DNA from: Aquanectria penicillioides
Taxonomy: Eukaryota; Ascomycota; Sordariomycetes; Hypocreales; Nectriaceae
Direction: 5' to 3'
Assembly: GCA_003415625.1 (NCBI GenBank)
Contig: PYIU01000009.1
Coordinates: 2,046,001 to 2,110,000 of the forward strand
DNA length: 64,000 bases
Within the stretch, counting starts at the first letter, position 1; each line of letters opens with the position of its first letter. The position numbers and the translations under genes are program-made. The notes below the pieces were generated by a model. The model saw nothing but the letters and a program-made list of their open reading frames with translations. It had not been told where the DNA came from and ran no database searches. Below are positions 21,611 through 31,961 of this stretch, one piece after another.

Positions 21611-22555
21611 ATGGCGACCGAAACCGAGGGCACGTTCCAAGTGGACAACATCAACCTCTACACCAAGACGTGGACCGTAAGTGATAAGCCGTCTCATGAG
21701 GCGCATTTCTGATCCTATCAAAAACAGCCGGCTGGCCCCGTCAAAGCCAAACTTATTCTTGTCCATGGCTTTAGCGACCATGTCAATTGGTACAATGAAT
21801 TCGGCCGCGATCTGTCTGCTCAAGGCATTCAGACACTCGGCTTCGACCAGCGCGGCTGGGGCCGCAGCGTCAAGAAGCCATCCGAGAAGGGCCTTACAGG
21901 TCCGACGTCGCAAGTCATTTCCGACATCGCAGCATTCATTCAGGACAAGCTACCATCCACGGAACCTATCTTCGTGATGGGGCATTCGATGGGTGGTGGC
22001 GAGGTACTCACACTAGCTGGGGATCCTCAGTATGAGAAGGTGGTGAGCCAGGTGCGCGGCTGGATGCTCTCGGCACCTTTCGTTGGCTTCGCTCCGGAAG
22101 AGCAACCCAGCTCGCTCTACATTGCAGCAGGACGTCTAGCAGGGCGTCTTATGCCTCGTTTCCAGCTTAAGCACGTCATTTCCCCAGAGAAGCTCACTCG
22201 GATCAAGGAGTCTGCGCAGGGTATGGCGGATGACCCCTTGTGTCACGATACAGGGACACTAGAGGGCCTCGCGTCGCTACTGGATCGAACCACGGCTCTG
22301 TCATCCGGCGCAGTGACATTAGGCAAGCAGGTTCGCGGTCTATGGCTCGGTATGGGTGACACAGACAAAGCGTGCAGCTATGATGTGGCCATGAAATTTG
22401 TCCAGGGACAGCCAGTGGAGGACAAGACGATCAAGACGTACAAGGATGGATATCACGCTTTGCATGTAGACTTGGCCAAAGAGGAGTTTACCAAGGATGT
22501 GATTGCTTGGATCCTTGAGAGAAGCCAACCTGTGCTGGTCGAGGCCAAGCTTTAA
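21611..22555 (+). CDS. Monoglyceride lipase-like serine hydrolase (Yju3 type)
   Basis: 297 residues from exons 21611-21676 and 21728-22555, phase 0. Alpha/beta hydrolase fold that releases fatty acid from monoacylglycerol, in yeast on lipid droplets and membranes. Visible parts are the oxyanion region LILVHGFSDHVNWY, the FDQRGWGRS block, and the nucleophile elbow GHSMGG with Ser109. Later come the acid in a GMGDTDKACSYD segment and the catalytic His in DGYHALHVD. There is no signal peptide or transmembrane span. The lid region (SAPFVGFAPEEQPSSLYIAA) fits the MGL family. The close spacing of motifs and overall length match Yju3 and human MGLL. The exact substrate is inferred. Confidence 0.9.
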
Positions 22556-24323
22556 CATGGATTGCGTAGTGCATGGACTGGACAAGCTTTGCAGGACATT
22601 GGATGGCGAATTTGGATCAAACATTGTAGATATTAGCAAAACAATGGTTTAGTTATTCATTCTCAATTCAATATAATGACTCAAGCTCTGTTTCTGTCTA
22701 CATACTTGAAGTTCCAGTCATGTTGTGATTGGCGGCTGAGGTCTCTGAAGGAATAACGGCAACGCTGGGGTTTGCACAAGTTGGAGTTTTTATGCCACAT
22801 CTCTCATCAGTCCCTCTTCTAGTGTCAGTCGCTGGCGCATGATGATTTGTGCCGAAGGTAGATGGCGATGAAAAGGTGGACACTGACATGTTAAAGAGCC
22901 ATCACAGTTCCCAGATCCCATCATCCTTGTATGGATGGTAGCACTCCAACCCTCAGCCGCGACGTCAACTGGGCGGGTCCAGAGCTGTTCATGCTTCCCT
23001 CCCGGGTTCCGGGGATGCCCGAATGATTGGAACGACAAGGCGGAGGGCGGAAAGTAACCCGGTTTTTGGGTCTGGGCGAGACCACGATAAGCTATATTAA
23101 CAAAGCCAGCCTCATTCATCCACAGAATTCTGTTTTTGAACCTTCACACATCCCCTCCGTTTCGGTTCTCTCCCGTTTGTCCCCTCGCAACATCCTAGCA
23201 GCCGGCTGACTGACCACCGGCAGCCCCGGCAGACGGCATTCAGCGGGCGGGGGAAAGCTCCCCCTCCTTTTTACCCATTTCAATTTATCAGCTAGCCCGG
23301 CTATGTATCATCCCACTCAGCCACCGAGGGATGGCCTCCCAGCTATCTTGCTGTTACTCCGTACTTGGCTTTTACTTGGCCGGGACACTATCTCCGCTGC
23401 AAGCGCAGTGGCATATCCGGCTACTAGTGGCAGCCATTGCTCCTTGGTTTCCGCCTCGCCGTGGCGATCATCGGCGTCGCATACCGGTACATGTACTCCG
23501 TACATTTAGCACAGCGCGGTGCAAGGTCACCCCCCACCGACAGCAGAGGCAGAGGCGAAATTGGCCAAACACACGAGAACTGGCGTAACATGATTCTCGC
23601 ACGTGGGGATACGACGAAGAGGCTCCCAGTTCTCGATCTCAGTTGGTGGGATTTGCTTCGAACTCGGGGGGCCTTTGTGGTGCGTGTGGAAACACTCCAG
23701 CATGGGTTTTGATATGCATTGTTTTGGTAGGTCAGGCACCTGCCTCTGCTTGCCTACCTAACCTAGGTAGGTGCCTGCCATGTGAACGGAAGACGCTCCC
23801 GGTTGCCTGCCGCTGATGTTGCCAATCACACATGACGCGTGACAAATACGGGTTTGCTTTTGGTTACCATTTTCTGCACCTCATCGTGCGCAGTGTGGTA
23901 TTGCTCCTCGCAGGATCCAGAGAGAACAGTGTATCGAAAATCAAGTTCAAGCTTGGATTCCTCTTTTAGAGAATGAGACCCATCTCATCCTTCTTGTCAG
24001 CCGAGTCCATCTTCCCAAATTGAGCGCTGGGCCCAGGGTTCCGAGGGGCCAATCCAAGTCAGTCAACGCATTGGCAATCACCAGATTCTCCCTTTTCTTG
24101 GGCGCTATCTCCTACCCATTGTTACCCTCCAGCCAGTCGTGTTGGTCTACCACATCCATCACTACTCGCGGGGTTTCCATCTCACGCGTTGGTTTTCTCT
24201 CTCTTTTGCCATCCATTGACTATACTATTTCCCCGAGTGAACTTCCGACCCTACAAATATCCAGAACTCCTCATCTGGCTCATCCTCTTTGATACTCTCT
24301 TCACTAACAACTCATCCTCCAAG
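22556..24323. other. Intergenic region before the CDF transporter gene
   Basis: 1.77 kb without a supportable gene. The 600 bases before 24324 are pyrimidine-rich and probably hold the promoter and leader of the transporter gene. A strong inverted repeat at 23733-23777 is listed separately. Short open frames show no family features. Confidence 0.5.
23733..23777. repeat. Inverted repeat, 9-base arms, with an inner palindrome
   Basis: caggcacct (23733-23741) pairs with aggtgcctg (23769-23777). The loop contains cctacctaacctaggtagg, itself nearly palindromic. The unit resembles the motif at 5954-5989. It is not followed by a T-run, so a terminator is unlikely. Confidence 0.75.
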
Positions 24324-25712
24324 ATGGCACCTGACGGCCAAAACACCATCACTCATCACCCTCACCCTATCCAACTCCACACCATTGACCTCTCCAACAG
24401 TACACGCTCTCGCAGTCGCTCTCGGCTATCACCCACCCGCCATGGGTCCAGTACTGCAGTTGAGCCCGTCCCAGCCGACGATAACGAGACTATTGTACGC
24501 AACCTCTCTCACGTAACCGATGTCGAGAGCCAACTCACGGCAGGTCACCGTCGCCTACCAGGTGTGGCCGCGGGGCTCGAGAATGATCCCTACTGTCTAT
24601 CCCTCTCCTACAAGACCGACTCGGACCTCGAGCAGATAAAAGCAAACACATCCCGCAAACGGGACGGCGCAGGAGTGCGCAAGTGCATCCCTGGTGCCCC
24701 CGGCCCCAAAGCCACCGCCCGTCGAGTCCGAGGCTTCTACAAGCAGCAAAACGAAACAATTGAGCGCATGTTAAAAACAGTCGAAGAGCACCGAGACGAA
24801 GCCCGCCAGGAGGCAGGCAACGACCAGCTCAAGTTCCGCATCGCCGTGTGGGGCTCCCTTGCTGCCAACCTTGTTCTAGTAGCTCTCCAGCTCTATGCTG
24901 CCATTTCGTCAGGGTCTCTATCTCTCTTCACTACCATGGCCGATGCTATCTTCGATCCCATGAGTAATATCACCCTCATCCTATCAAACCGAGCCATCCG
25001 CCATGTTGATCCCCGCCGTTTCCCCGCCGGAAAAGCTCGCCTTGAGACGGTTGGCAACATTGCGTTCTGTTTCCTCATGACCGCTGTCTCACTTATCATC
25101 ATCGCTTTCGCTTGCCAAGAGCTAGCTCAGTCGGAAAGCTCCAAGCCCTTTCATCTCCCCTCCGTCCTTTCCGTCTGTGCCGCTTTTGCCACAAAGTTCT
25201 GCCTCTGGCTGTACTGCTGGGCTCTCAAGGACAAATACAGTCAGGTAATGATTTTGTGGCAGGATCACCGCAATGATCTCTTCATTAATGGTTTCGGTAT
25301 TTTGACGTCTGTTGGTGGTTCCAAGATTCAGTGGTGGATCGATCCCATGGGTGCTATCCTGCTGTCTGTCCTTATCTCAACTCTCTGGCTGCGTACTGCC
25401 TTTACTGAGTTCCTTCTCCTCGTGGGAGTTACAGCCTCTGTCGAGACTCAGCAGCTGATCACCTACGTCTGTGTCACCCACTCGGACGCCATTCGGGGAA
25501 TCGATACCGTCCGCGTCTACCACTCGGGGCCACGTCTGATCGCCGAGGTTGATATTGTAATGGATCCTACGATGACGCTGCAAGAGAGTCATGATATTGC
25601 CGAAGCACTGCAATTCAAGCTGGAGGATCTGCCGGACATTGAGCGGGCCTATGTCCACATTGACTACGAGACGACCCACAAACCGGAGCACGCGTACAAA
25701 AAATATATTTAG
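24324..25712 (+). CDS. Cation diffusion facilitator metal transporter
   Basis: 462 residues, no intron. A long polar N-terminus (about 170 residues, with SRSRSR and an HHPHP segment) precedes a CDF membrane domain of about six spans. Metal-site residues are visible as DAIFD (207-211) in the second span and DHRND (314-318) in the fifth, the Asp and His/Asp pattern of CDF proteins. The DxxxD form is typical of the manganese-type group. A cytoplasmic C-terminal domain (VYHSGPRLIAEVDIVMDP) closes it. The frame stays open to 24189, but ATG at 24324 in the context ccaagATGG is preferred because the extension reads through CT-rich leader sequence. It likely moves Mn, Zn or Fe into vacuole or Golgi. 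Direction and metal are inferred. Confidence 0.92.
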   Translation: MAPDGQNTITHHPHPIQLHTIDLSNSTRSRSRSRLSPTRHGSSTAVEPVPADDNETIVRNLSHVTDVESQLTAGHRRLPGVAAGLENDPYCLSLSYKTDSDLEQIKANTSRKRDGAGVRKCIPGAPGPKATARRVRGFYKQQNETIERMLKTVEEHRDEARQEAGNDQLKFRIAVWGSLAANLVLVALQLYAAISSGSLSLFTTMADAIFDPMSNITLILSNRAIRHVDPRRFPAGKARLETVGNIAFCFLMTAVSLIIIAFACQELAQSESSKPFHLPSVLSVCAAFATKFCLWLYCWALKDKYSQVMILWQDHRNDLFINGFGILTSVGGSKIQWWIDPMGAILLSVLISTLWLRTAFTEFLLLVGVTASVETQQLITYVCVTHSDAIRGIDTVRVYHSGPRLIAEVDIVMDPTMTLQESHDIAEALQFKLEDLPDIERAYVHIDYETTHKPEHAYKKYI

Positions 25713-27060
25713 GGCTGACAAAGCATCAAGTTCCAGAGCTTTGAAGGAGAATAACATTGTTGCGTGTCAAGAAGAGATAGAGGGTGGTCTTGTTGGAAAC
25801 CAGCGTGGCTATGAGTACTGGTATCTGTGAAGGGGCCAAGATACACGGAAAGGCGACAGGGGGACAAATTGCACACACTCTCAGTCCCTTGACGACTTCC
25901 CCTTGTCTAGTTGGTGCTATTCCAGCCGAGGTTCCAGATGAAGCTGTAATCTGAGACAATGCTCCAGCACACGTTGCATCTAGAAGCAGATTGAGTGATC
26001 TTGCAACGAAGATGTGGCTGATTTTGCCGACAGCTTCTCATGGGCGCTTGGGAGGGGAAAGAGACCCCAAGCAAAATAAGACATGCACATGCTTGCCCCC
26101 ACGCAATTGAGCTATTATTCCTGTTTCATTGATCCGCGGCGGTCCGAGCGAATGTCAGAACTAGCATAAATAAATGATGATTTCACACTCTATATTGCAC
26201 GTTCCAAGAATAAGTGGCTTGTCTACTGACCAGACCAATGTCATTGGTGAGGATTGTGGCCATGTGCCAGAAGAGCCAGTAACGCCAGTAGAAATGAAAG
26301 ATCGGTAGCCATTCAAAGATCAATAGTGCCTTAGTGGATAAAATTTCGTTGTGCATTTTTTTACGTGTCAACCATAGGAGCAAAAGAGAGAGGGAAGAAA
26401 AGAAAAGGAGTAAAGGTACCGGAGCTACCTGAGGAGAATTCCACAACATAGCATATGCAAGAGCGGAGTCATCCACTGCGGGGTGTGGGGAAGCGGGGAA
26501 GTCGTCTTTTTGGTCCAGAGTGCGGTAAGGTGTGATTGGAATGGCCATGTCAATGCCTTGCCTGGAAGAGATTTTCAATCCCGTTTGCCTTCGCCCAGGA
26601 ATTTTTTTGGTTCATCAATGATTGGTCTCAGACGGCGCTTGCTTTTGGGGGGGTAGAGCATTGAAGCGTGGCAATTCAAACGAGGGTCCATCACGTCATA
26701 AGGCTGAATGCATGTGACAATTGAGTTTTGCCAACACGGCCGACCGATTACCTCTACTTAGTACTATTAGCATAGCGCGGTTATGAAGCCGTAGAATATA
26801 TTTCTGGGTCCTCTAATTATGGAGCTGGCTTTCGTCAGACAGTGCTAGGTGACGGTTGGGATCAACGGACGGTCTTTGTTGAGACAGAGGACAGGGGGTA
26901 GAACGAGGTCAAAGAGTTGAGAGATGATTTTATCTTTAGGGGAGGGGGGTGTGCGTGGTAGTGGCGCGTGTTGCATGTCGATTACCCAAACGGCCCCGGA
27001 CTCGCATGTAATTCAGCAGATGTAAGTAGGTTAGGTAACTAGTGGGCAAACAACGGCGTG

Positions 27061-27132
27061 GTACGGCACGGTATGGCACGGTATGGCACGGTATGGCATG
27101 GCAGGGCATGGCAGGGCATGGCAGGGCATGGT
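27061..27132. repeat. Ten-base tandem array, seven copies
   Basis: Seven consecutive ten-base units pass from gtacggcacg through gtatggcacg and gtatggcatg to gcagggcatg. The last three are identical. The gradual change of unit along the array indicates stepwise duplication. There is no coding content. Confidence 0.92.
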
Positions 27133-28296
27133 AATTTTCTGGCGTTTTGTGGGCAAATCCACCCTGGAATGGATTAGCTAGGTGCTGATACGCGAATGGG
27201 CGACACGAGGTGTGTGCGTGTCGCGCGTCGTCGTATTTGAGGCGTCGGCGTCGGCGTCGGATTTGGTTATGGGCATGGCCCGCTCACGGGTGGTTCAGGG
27301 ATGGACGATGGCGCCGATGCATCGAGCCAGGGAGAGGGCGAGGGAGGGAGGGGCAGCAACCAGTCATGGTCAGAACACCATCGGTCGATGATGCAGTACG
27401 GCTTCTTAGTTGCAGTTGCGGACAGGTGCAGACAGGTGCGGCGGCAGTGTTGGACAGAGAGCGAGAAAATTGAAAGGAAGAAGAGGTCATTGCAGTCAGG
27501 AACTGTCTGCAAGGCAAGACTACTTCCCCCATACCTACTAACACATAACTCCTCCATCCAACATCATAACAATAGCACGCCCCAAGGGAGGGAGGAGGCT
27601 CAAGCTCCCAAGCTCCCAAGCTCCCAGCTCCCAACTCTGGACGAATGTCAAATGGCCTTTACGACAAGTGGCTTGGCTTGCAGAGACAAGTTTGTCCCTG
27701 TAAATTGGTAGGCTACCGCCACCTGCCGGTTAGCTCCAACGCCCCGCCGCCACCTTGCAGCCAAAAAAGTTTTCGGCGCTCAGGGGAGCTAAATGACGGG
27801 AGAAGAAAAAACGGTGCTGCAGGAGGAAAGTAAAATCGGAAGAACAGGAAGTGATGTGGGAAAGAAGGAAAAAAAAAAACATTGGGCATTGGGTATTGGG
27901 CATTGGGCCTGTTGGTTGGTTCGTGTTGCCTCTGCGAGGAATGGTAATGTTGAAGCAGGGCTTATTATGCGGATGCAATGCCATACCATCTACCACCCCC
28001 CAATTCGGTTTTCCGCAGATGAGGGGCGCTGTAGCCTCGCAGGAGTGTGGTTGAAGTTCCCCGGATGCTACGGTTAGGAGATGCACAAAATTATCCAAGG
28101 GTCCCCTTTTTTTTTTTTTCCCTTCATCCTTCTTCTCATTTTGGCTTCCAAACTTTTGGTTCTGCTGCGCGCGAGTGTTCAAAGCCTATCCATCAGTCTT
28201 CCCAACTTGGACCTTTCGGTGGAAAATGGTGGCTGATATGTTCATTGAAACAAATGCTTGTACCCCCACTGATCATTGATCGGGCAGGCGATCCAC

Positions 28297-28326
28297 TGAT
28301 CCTGATCTGATCCTGATCCTGATCCT
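28297..28326. repeat. Short tgatcc repeat
   Basis: About five imperfect copies of tgatcc or tgatct in a row. It lies about 700 bases upstream of glycogenin. Confidence 0.8.
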
Positions 28327-28630
28327 CACCCTTGGGTCTCCAGTTCCAGGCTCTCTCCACTGGGAAACGCCCAAATTACAGGGAGCAAAAGCCGTTTGAC
28401 GTTCGGGGGCTCGGTGGCCGGGGGTGAGGAGGGGCCTTGCCTAAAATGGGCTGGGTCTAGCACTGCAGCAAGCCGGGTCCCCACTGGAGCTCGCGTTCCT
28501 CACCAGCGTATCTTAGTTGGAACATGTGCTGCAGTAGTTCCCCTCCACCATCGGATCATCACATCACCATCCGCACCAGCGTCCATCCTCGTCGTCCTCT
28601 TGTCCTCGCGTCCTCCCTCAACCTAGGGCC

Positions 28631-28648
28631 TCACGTCACGTCACGTCG
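28631..28648. promoter_or_regulatory. Triple TCACG cluster, CRE/ATF-like
   Basis: tcacgtcacgtcacgtcg contains two overlapping copies of the ACGTCA half (TGACGT on the other strand), the core bound by CREB/ATF-type bZIP factors. It lies about 390 bases before the glycogenin ATG. Function is inferred from the motif only. Confidence 0.4.
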
Positions 28649-29028
28649 CATCTCTCACGCACCCACCCTTGCTCCTGCTTCTCTCTTCTCCCTTCCCCCT
28701 CCAGTCATCGGCTCCCAATCCAGCCCAAAACACCACCACAGGACACACACTCTCGCCCTGTATCGCGAGACGACGACATCGGCCTGCCGGACACACGCTT
28801 CCTTTCCCCAAGTCCCACCTCCTCCACCTTGTTACATCTCTTCTCACGCAACCGCCTTGCCTCTTTCTCCTCTTCTTCTTCTTCCTCCTCCTTCTCCTCC
28901 TCTCCTTCTTCCTTCATTTTTTCCCAAGCTCCCCATTCCTCCATGGGTTGCTGACCCATCCGCCAGCCTGTAGACGACCTGGGCAACAAGCTCCGAGCTC
29001 GTCTTACAGCTACCACAGAGGCTCAGTC

Positions 29029-31961
29029 ATGGCCGCGCCGGGCGGGAACCAGGTCTATGCCACGGTTCGTCTCGCCTCGATCCGCACCCTCCCATTCTCC
29101 GCCTTCGCCTCCGTAACTCCAGTTTCGCGTGCTGACTTTTCTCCAACAGCTTCTTTTGAGCGACTCCTACCTGCCAGGTCCGTTACCCCAGCTCAATTGG
29201 TTTCGAAACCTCCACCACTGACCCCAACCAGGCGCGCTTGTCCTCGCCCATTCCCTTCGCGATGCTGGCACCAAAATCAAGCTGGCCGTTTTGGTCACGC
29301 TCGACTCCGTCTCTGCAGAGTCGATATCCCAATTAAGGGTGAGTCCCCAGAGTTGTCTCCGTCTTGCTCAGGTCGCCGTAGCTCACCAATTGCTTTGTCG
29401 GGGTCTCCCAGACCGTGTATGACTATATCTTCCCAGTGGCACGTATTCGCAATGATCACCCGGCAAACTTGCATCTCATGGACCGTGCCGACTTGCACTC
29501 GGCCTTTACCAAAATCAACCTCTGGAAGCTCACAGAATTCTCCAAAATTGTCTACATTGACGCCGACGTTGTTGCCTACCGAGCTCCCGACGAGCTGTTT
29601 GACGTTCCTGATCCTTTTGCCGCTGCCCCCGACATTGGATGGCCCGACCTCTTCAACACAGGTGTCATGGTCCTGACGCCCAACATGGGCGACTACTACG
29701 CCATGATGGCTATGGCTGAAAGGGGCATTTCCTTCGACGGCGCCGATCAAGGCCTCATCAACATGCACTTTGGAAACCACTACCACCGCTTAAACTTCAC
29801 TTACAACGTCACCCCTTCAGCTCACTACCAGTACGTGCCGGCCTACCGACATTTCCAGTCCAGCATCAACATGGTTCACTTCATTGGCTCCGAAAAGCCT
29901 TGGTTCACGGGACGCGACGCCCCTCACGGCAGCGGTCCTTTTGACGAAATGGTTGGACGATGGTGGGCTGTCTATGATAGGCACTACAGAATCAAGGTAA
30001 AGTTCCATACAATCAACTCCCCTTGCTCCCCCACATGTGGTTTCTAACCTTCCACTTCAGGAATCGGCTCCTCAGAAGGACCGTCCAGTCTATGAATATG
30101 TGCAATACTTTACTAAAGGGGAATTCCATCCTCAGCCTGCCCAGGAGCAGCCAGGTACTGGTGAGCATCGTTACCAGGGTCACCATGACCCTGACCCAGC
30201 GCTTGCAGAAAGTTTTCGTCCTCCCCCCCAAGCCACGATCAACCCGGGTATCACTACCATGAACACGAACATGGACGTGGAAAGCGTGTCCATGTTCGTG
30301 AACCTCATGAGCAAGTCGAGCATCATGAGCCTCTCGTTCACCATCATGAGCCTCTTGTTCACCACCATGAGCCTCTTATTCACCATCATGAATCCCCCCT
30401 CATGATGATGATAATGATGATGATGATGATGATGATGATGAAACCAAGGCCGGGACATCGAGCCCTGATTTAGCTCCCCCGTTTCGCATTCTGTTTCCCA
30501 TAGCGAGTATGTTAGCTATGATTCAGGGACCCAAGCTGAGGCTCGGCCAGAGCAACAGGTGTCCGACCATTGTCATCATTCCCATTATCCCCAACCCCAT
30601 CATGACGGAGGAGCGCCGCCTGCGGAGCACAAGCCTGAGCCACCCCACGTCCCAATGCACAGTTGGGATGCTCAAAGGCAAGCCTGACAAGTCCTCCAAA
30701 TTCATCGACGGGATCCATAAGTACTAACTACGTTACCAGACAACCGCCTCCTGTCAATTCGAAACCCGAAGCGATTAATTTCCCTTCGACTCACTACGAG
30801 ATGTCACAGGACACGACACAGTTCGTCCCACCCGAACGATATCCCAGTCCTCCCAGGAATATGTGGTATGAGGTGCCGAAAGAGCCTCCGGCTCCACCTT
30901 CACAGCCACCTCCGGAAATCTTCCCCTGGGAACGACATCGACCTCCGCCGTTGAGAAGCTTCGTTGGTGAACCGCCCGAGCATACCCAACAGCCAGGGCT
31001 ACCACCTTCTGAGTATGCTCCATGGGGTGAACCTCTAGAGGCATCGTCCGTCCTCGGCTCGGCGACAACCGACGCCAAGAGCGAACCTTCAACCCCGACC
31101 ACGCCGACAGCCATCAGAACTGCCCCGTCCGATCCTTGGAGTTCCTTCCCTCGCGTCAACGCGTGGGACGAGGTGCCGGAGATTGAACGCTATGTTGAAG
31201 GTCTCCGTGGGCATCGTCGTGGGGAGAGCCAAGGCTCGTCGGGGCGCATTGGGGGTATTAAAGGCATAGGAATGGGTGACCGAAGCGGCTTTCGCCTGCG
31301 TGGACTGAAGTTGACTGACTTTCCTACTGAAGCCGAGCGGCCCAGTTTGCCAGTCACTCCAGCTCCGATACGTCGACCTTCATTCTGGTCGGGTGGTGAC
31401 CCAGATGCTGGCGAGGGCGAGGCACCTCGACAGCTTCCTGAGGCGGAGGGAGTGCCCACCCAGTCCGAATGGGTATGTGTGCACGGGAGACTATGGGGCC
31501 CCGCAGACTGCCTTTGTGAGTTGACTGACATGGTGCTCAATAACAAGAACCCGATGGAACGGCTCCGAGAGCTAGCCAAGAAGCAGTCTGAGGTGCTGCT
31601 ACAGACATTTGGGGACAGCAGTGTTGAGGAAGGCCTTGACAGCCAATCAACGGGCACGGGTCGCGATATTCCATTGCGCTCGCTGCCCTTTGGGTCTGGG
31701 GATATGAAGTCACCTACTTTCGTTGCACAGTCGGCTCCCGGCGTGCTCAGTCCCCAGCCGGTAAAAGGCGAGGCGACAACGAGCATATTGCGCAACATTA
31801 GTGGTGGGGGCTTCGAACATGGCCCTGTTCCGAAACCGTCATCGATTCCAGGCCCCAACTACTCTGGTCCAGGAGCAGCGTGGGAAAGGGGCGAGGCGAT
31901 TCCGGAGCGAGAAACTCCACTGCTGGCTACCGAAGAGGAAAGGGATGTTCTCGACCCATGA
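29029..31961 (+). CDS. GLG1: Glycogenin, six exons, with three one-base frame breaks
   Basis: Self-glucosylating primer protein for glycogen synthesis. Exons are 29029-29064, 29150-29177, 29232-29338, 29412-29996, 30061-30677 and 30740-31961. The GT8 domain occupies about residues 1-260, with LLLSDSYLPGALVLAHSL, the DAD metal motif at 107-109 (KIVYIDADVV), the ADQGLIN block and HFIGSEKPW. The acceptor Tyr is probably Tyr196 in HYQYVPAY. A long His-, Pro- and Asp-rich spacer follows, then a C-terminal part with WVCVHGRLWGPADCLCELTD. In exon 5 the frame slips three times, at C-runs 30223-30229, 30394-30399 and 30476-30480. Each needs one more base, and with all three the model becomes exactly 866 codons. 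Exon 2 has 28 bases. The last intron is GC-AG. The breaks look like sequence errors. Confidence 0.9.
30321..30392 (+). repeat. In-gene 21-base tandem repeat encoding HHEPLVH
   Basis: Three copies of a 21-base unit plus a partial fourth encode HHEPLVH, HHEPLVH and HHEPLIH, then HHES, inside the glycogenin spacer. It is followed directly by a C-run and then a gat run encoding about 13 mostly Asp residues (30403-30439). Slippage-prone DNA here explains length variation and makes assembly errors likely. Confidence 0.85.
30678..30739 (+). other. GC-AG intron in glycogenin
   Basis: A 62-base intron starts with GCAAGC after an exonic AG and ends TTACCAG. It carries a perfect TACTAAC branch site at 30722-30728. 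Without it the frame meets a TGA. With it the conserved AQRQPPPVNS is formed. Confidence 0.8.

Larger units (their letters stand above)
25713..29028. other. Intergenic region of 3.3 kb upstream of glycogenin
   Basis: I find no gene. A 131-codon minus-strand frame (26183-26578) with a hydrophobic run of Leu, Phe and Ser has no family features. The region has a ten-base tandem array (27061-27130), a gatcct repeat (28297-28326), a TCACG cluster (28631-28648) and an almost pure CT tract at about 28855-28925. The last 500 bases look like a long fungal leader. Confidence 0.5.

Noticed and set aside
23733..23777. Hairpin as a transcription terminator
   Set aside because: Fungal polymerase II does not use such hairpins, and no T-run follows.
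24189..24323. 45-codon N-terminal extension of the CDF transporter frame
   Set aside because: The extension reads through pyrimidine-rich leader sequence and is rich in Phe, Leu and Pro. ATG at 24324 has a better context.
26183..26578. 131-codon minus-strand frame with a hydrophobic run
   Set aside because: The run derives from an A/G-rich stretch read on the minus strand. There is no partner exon or family feature.
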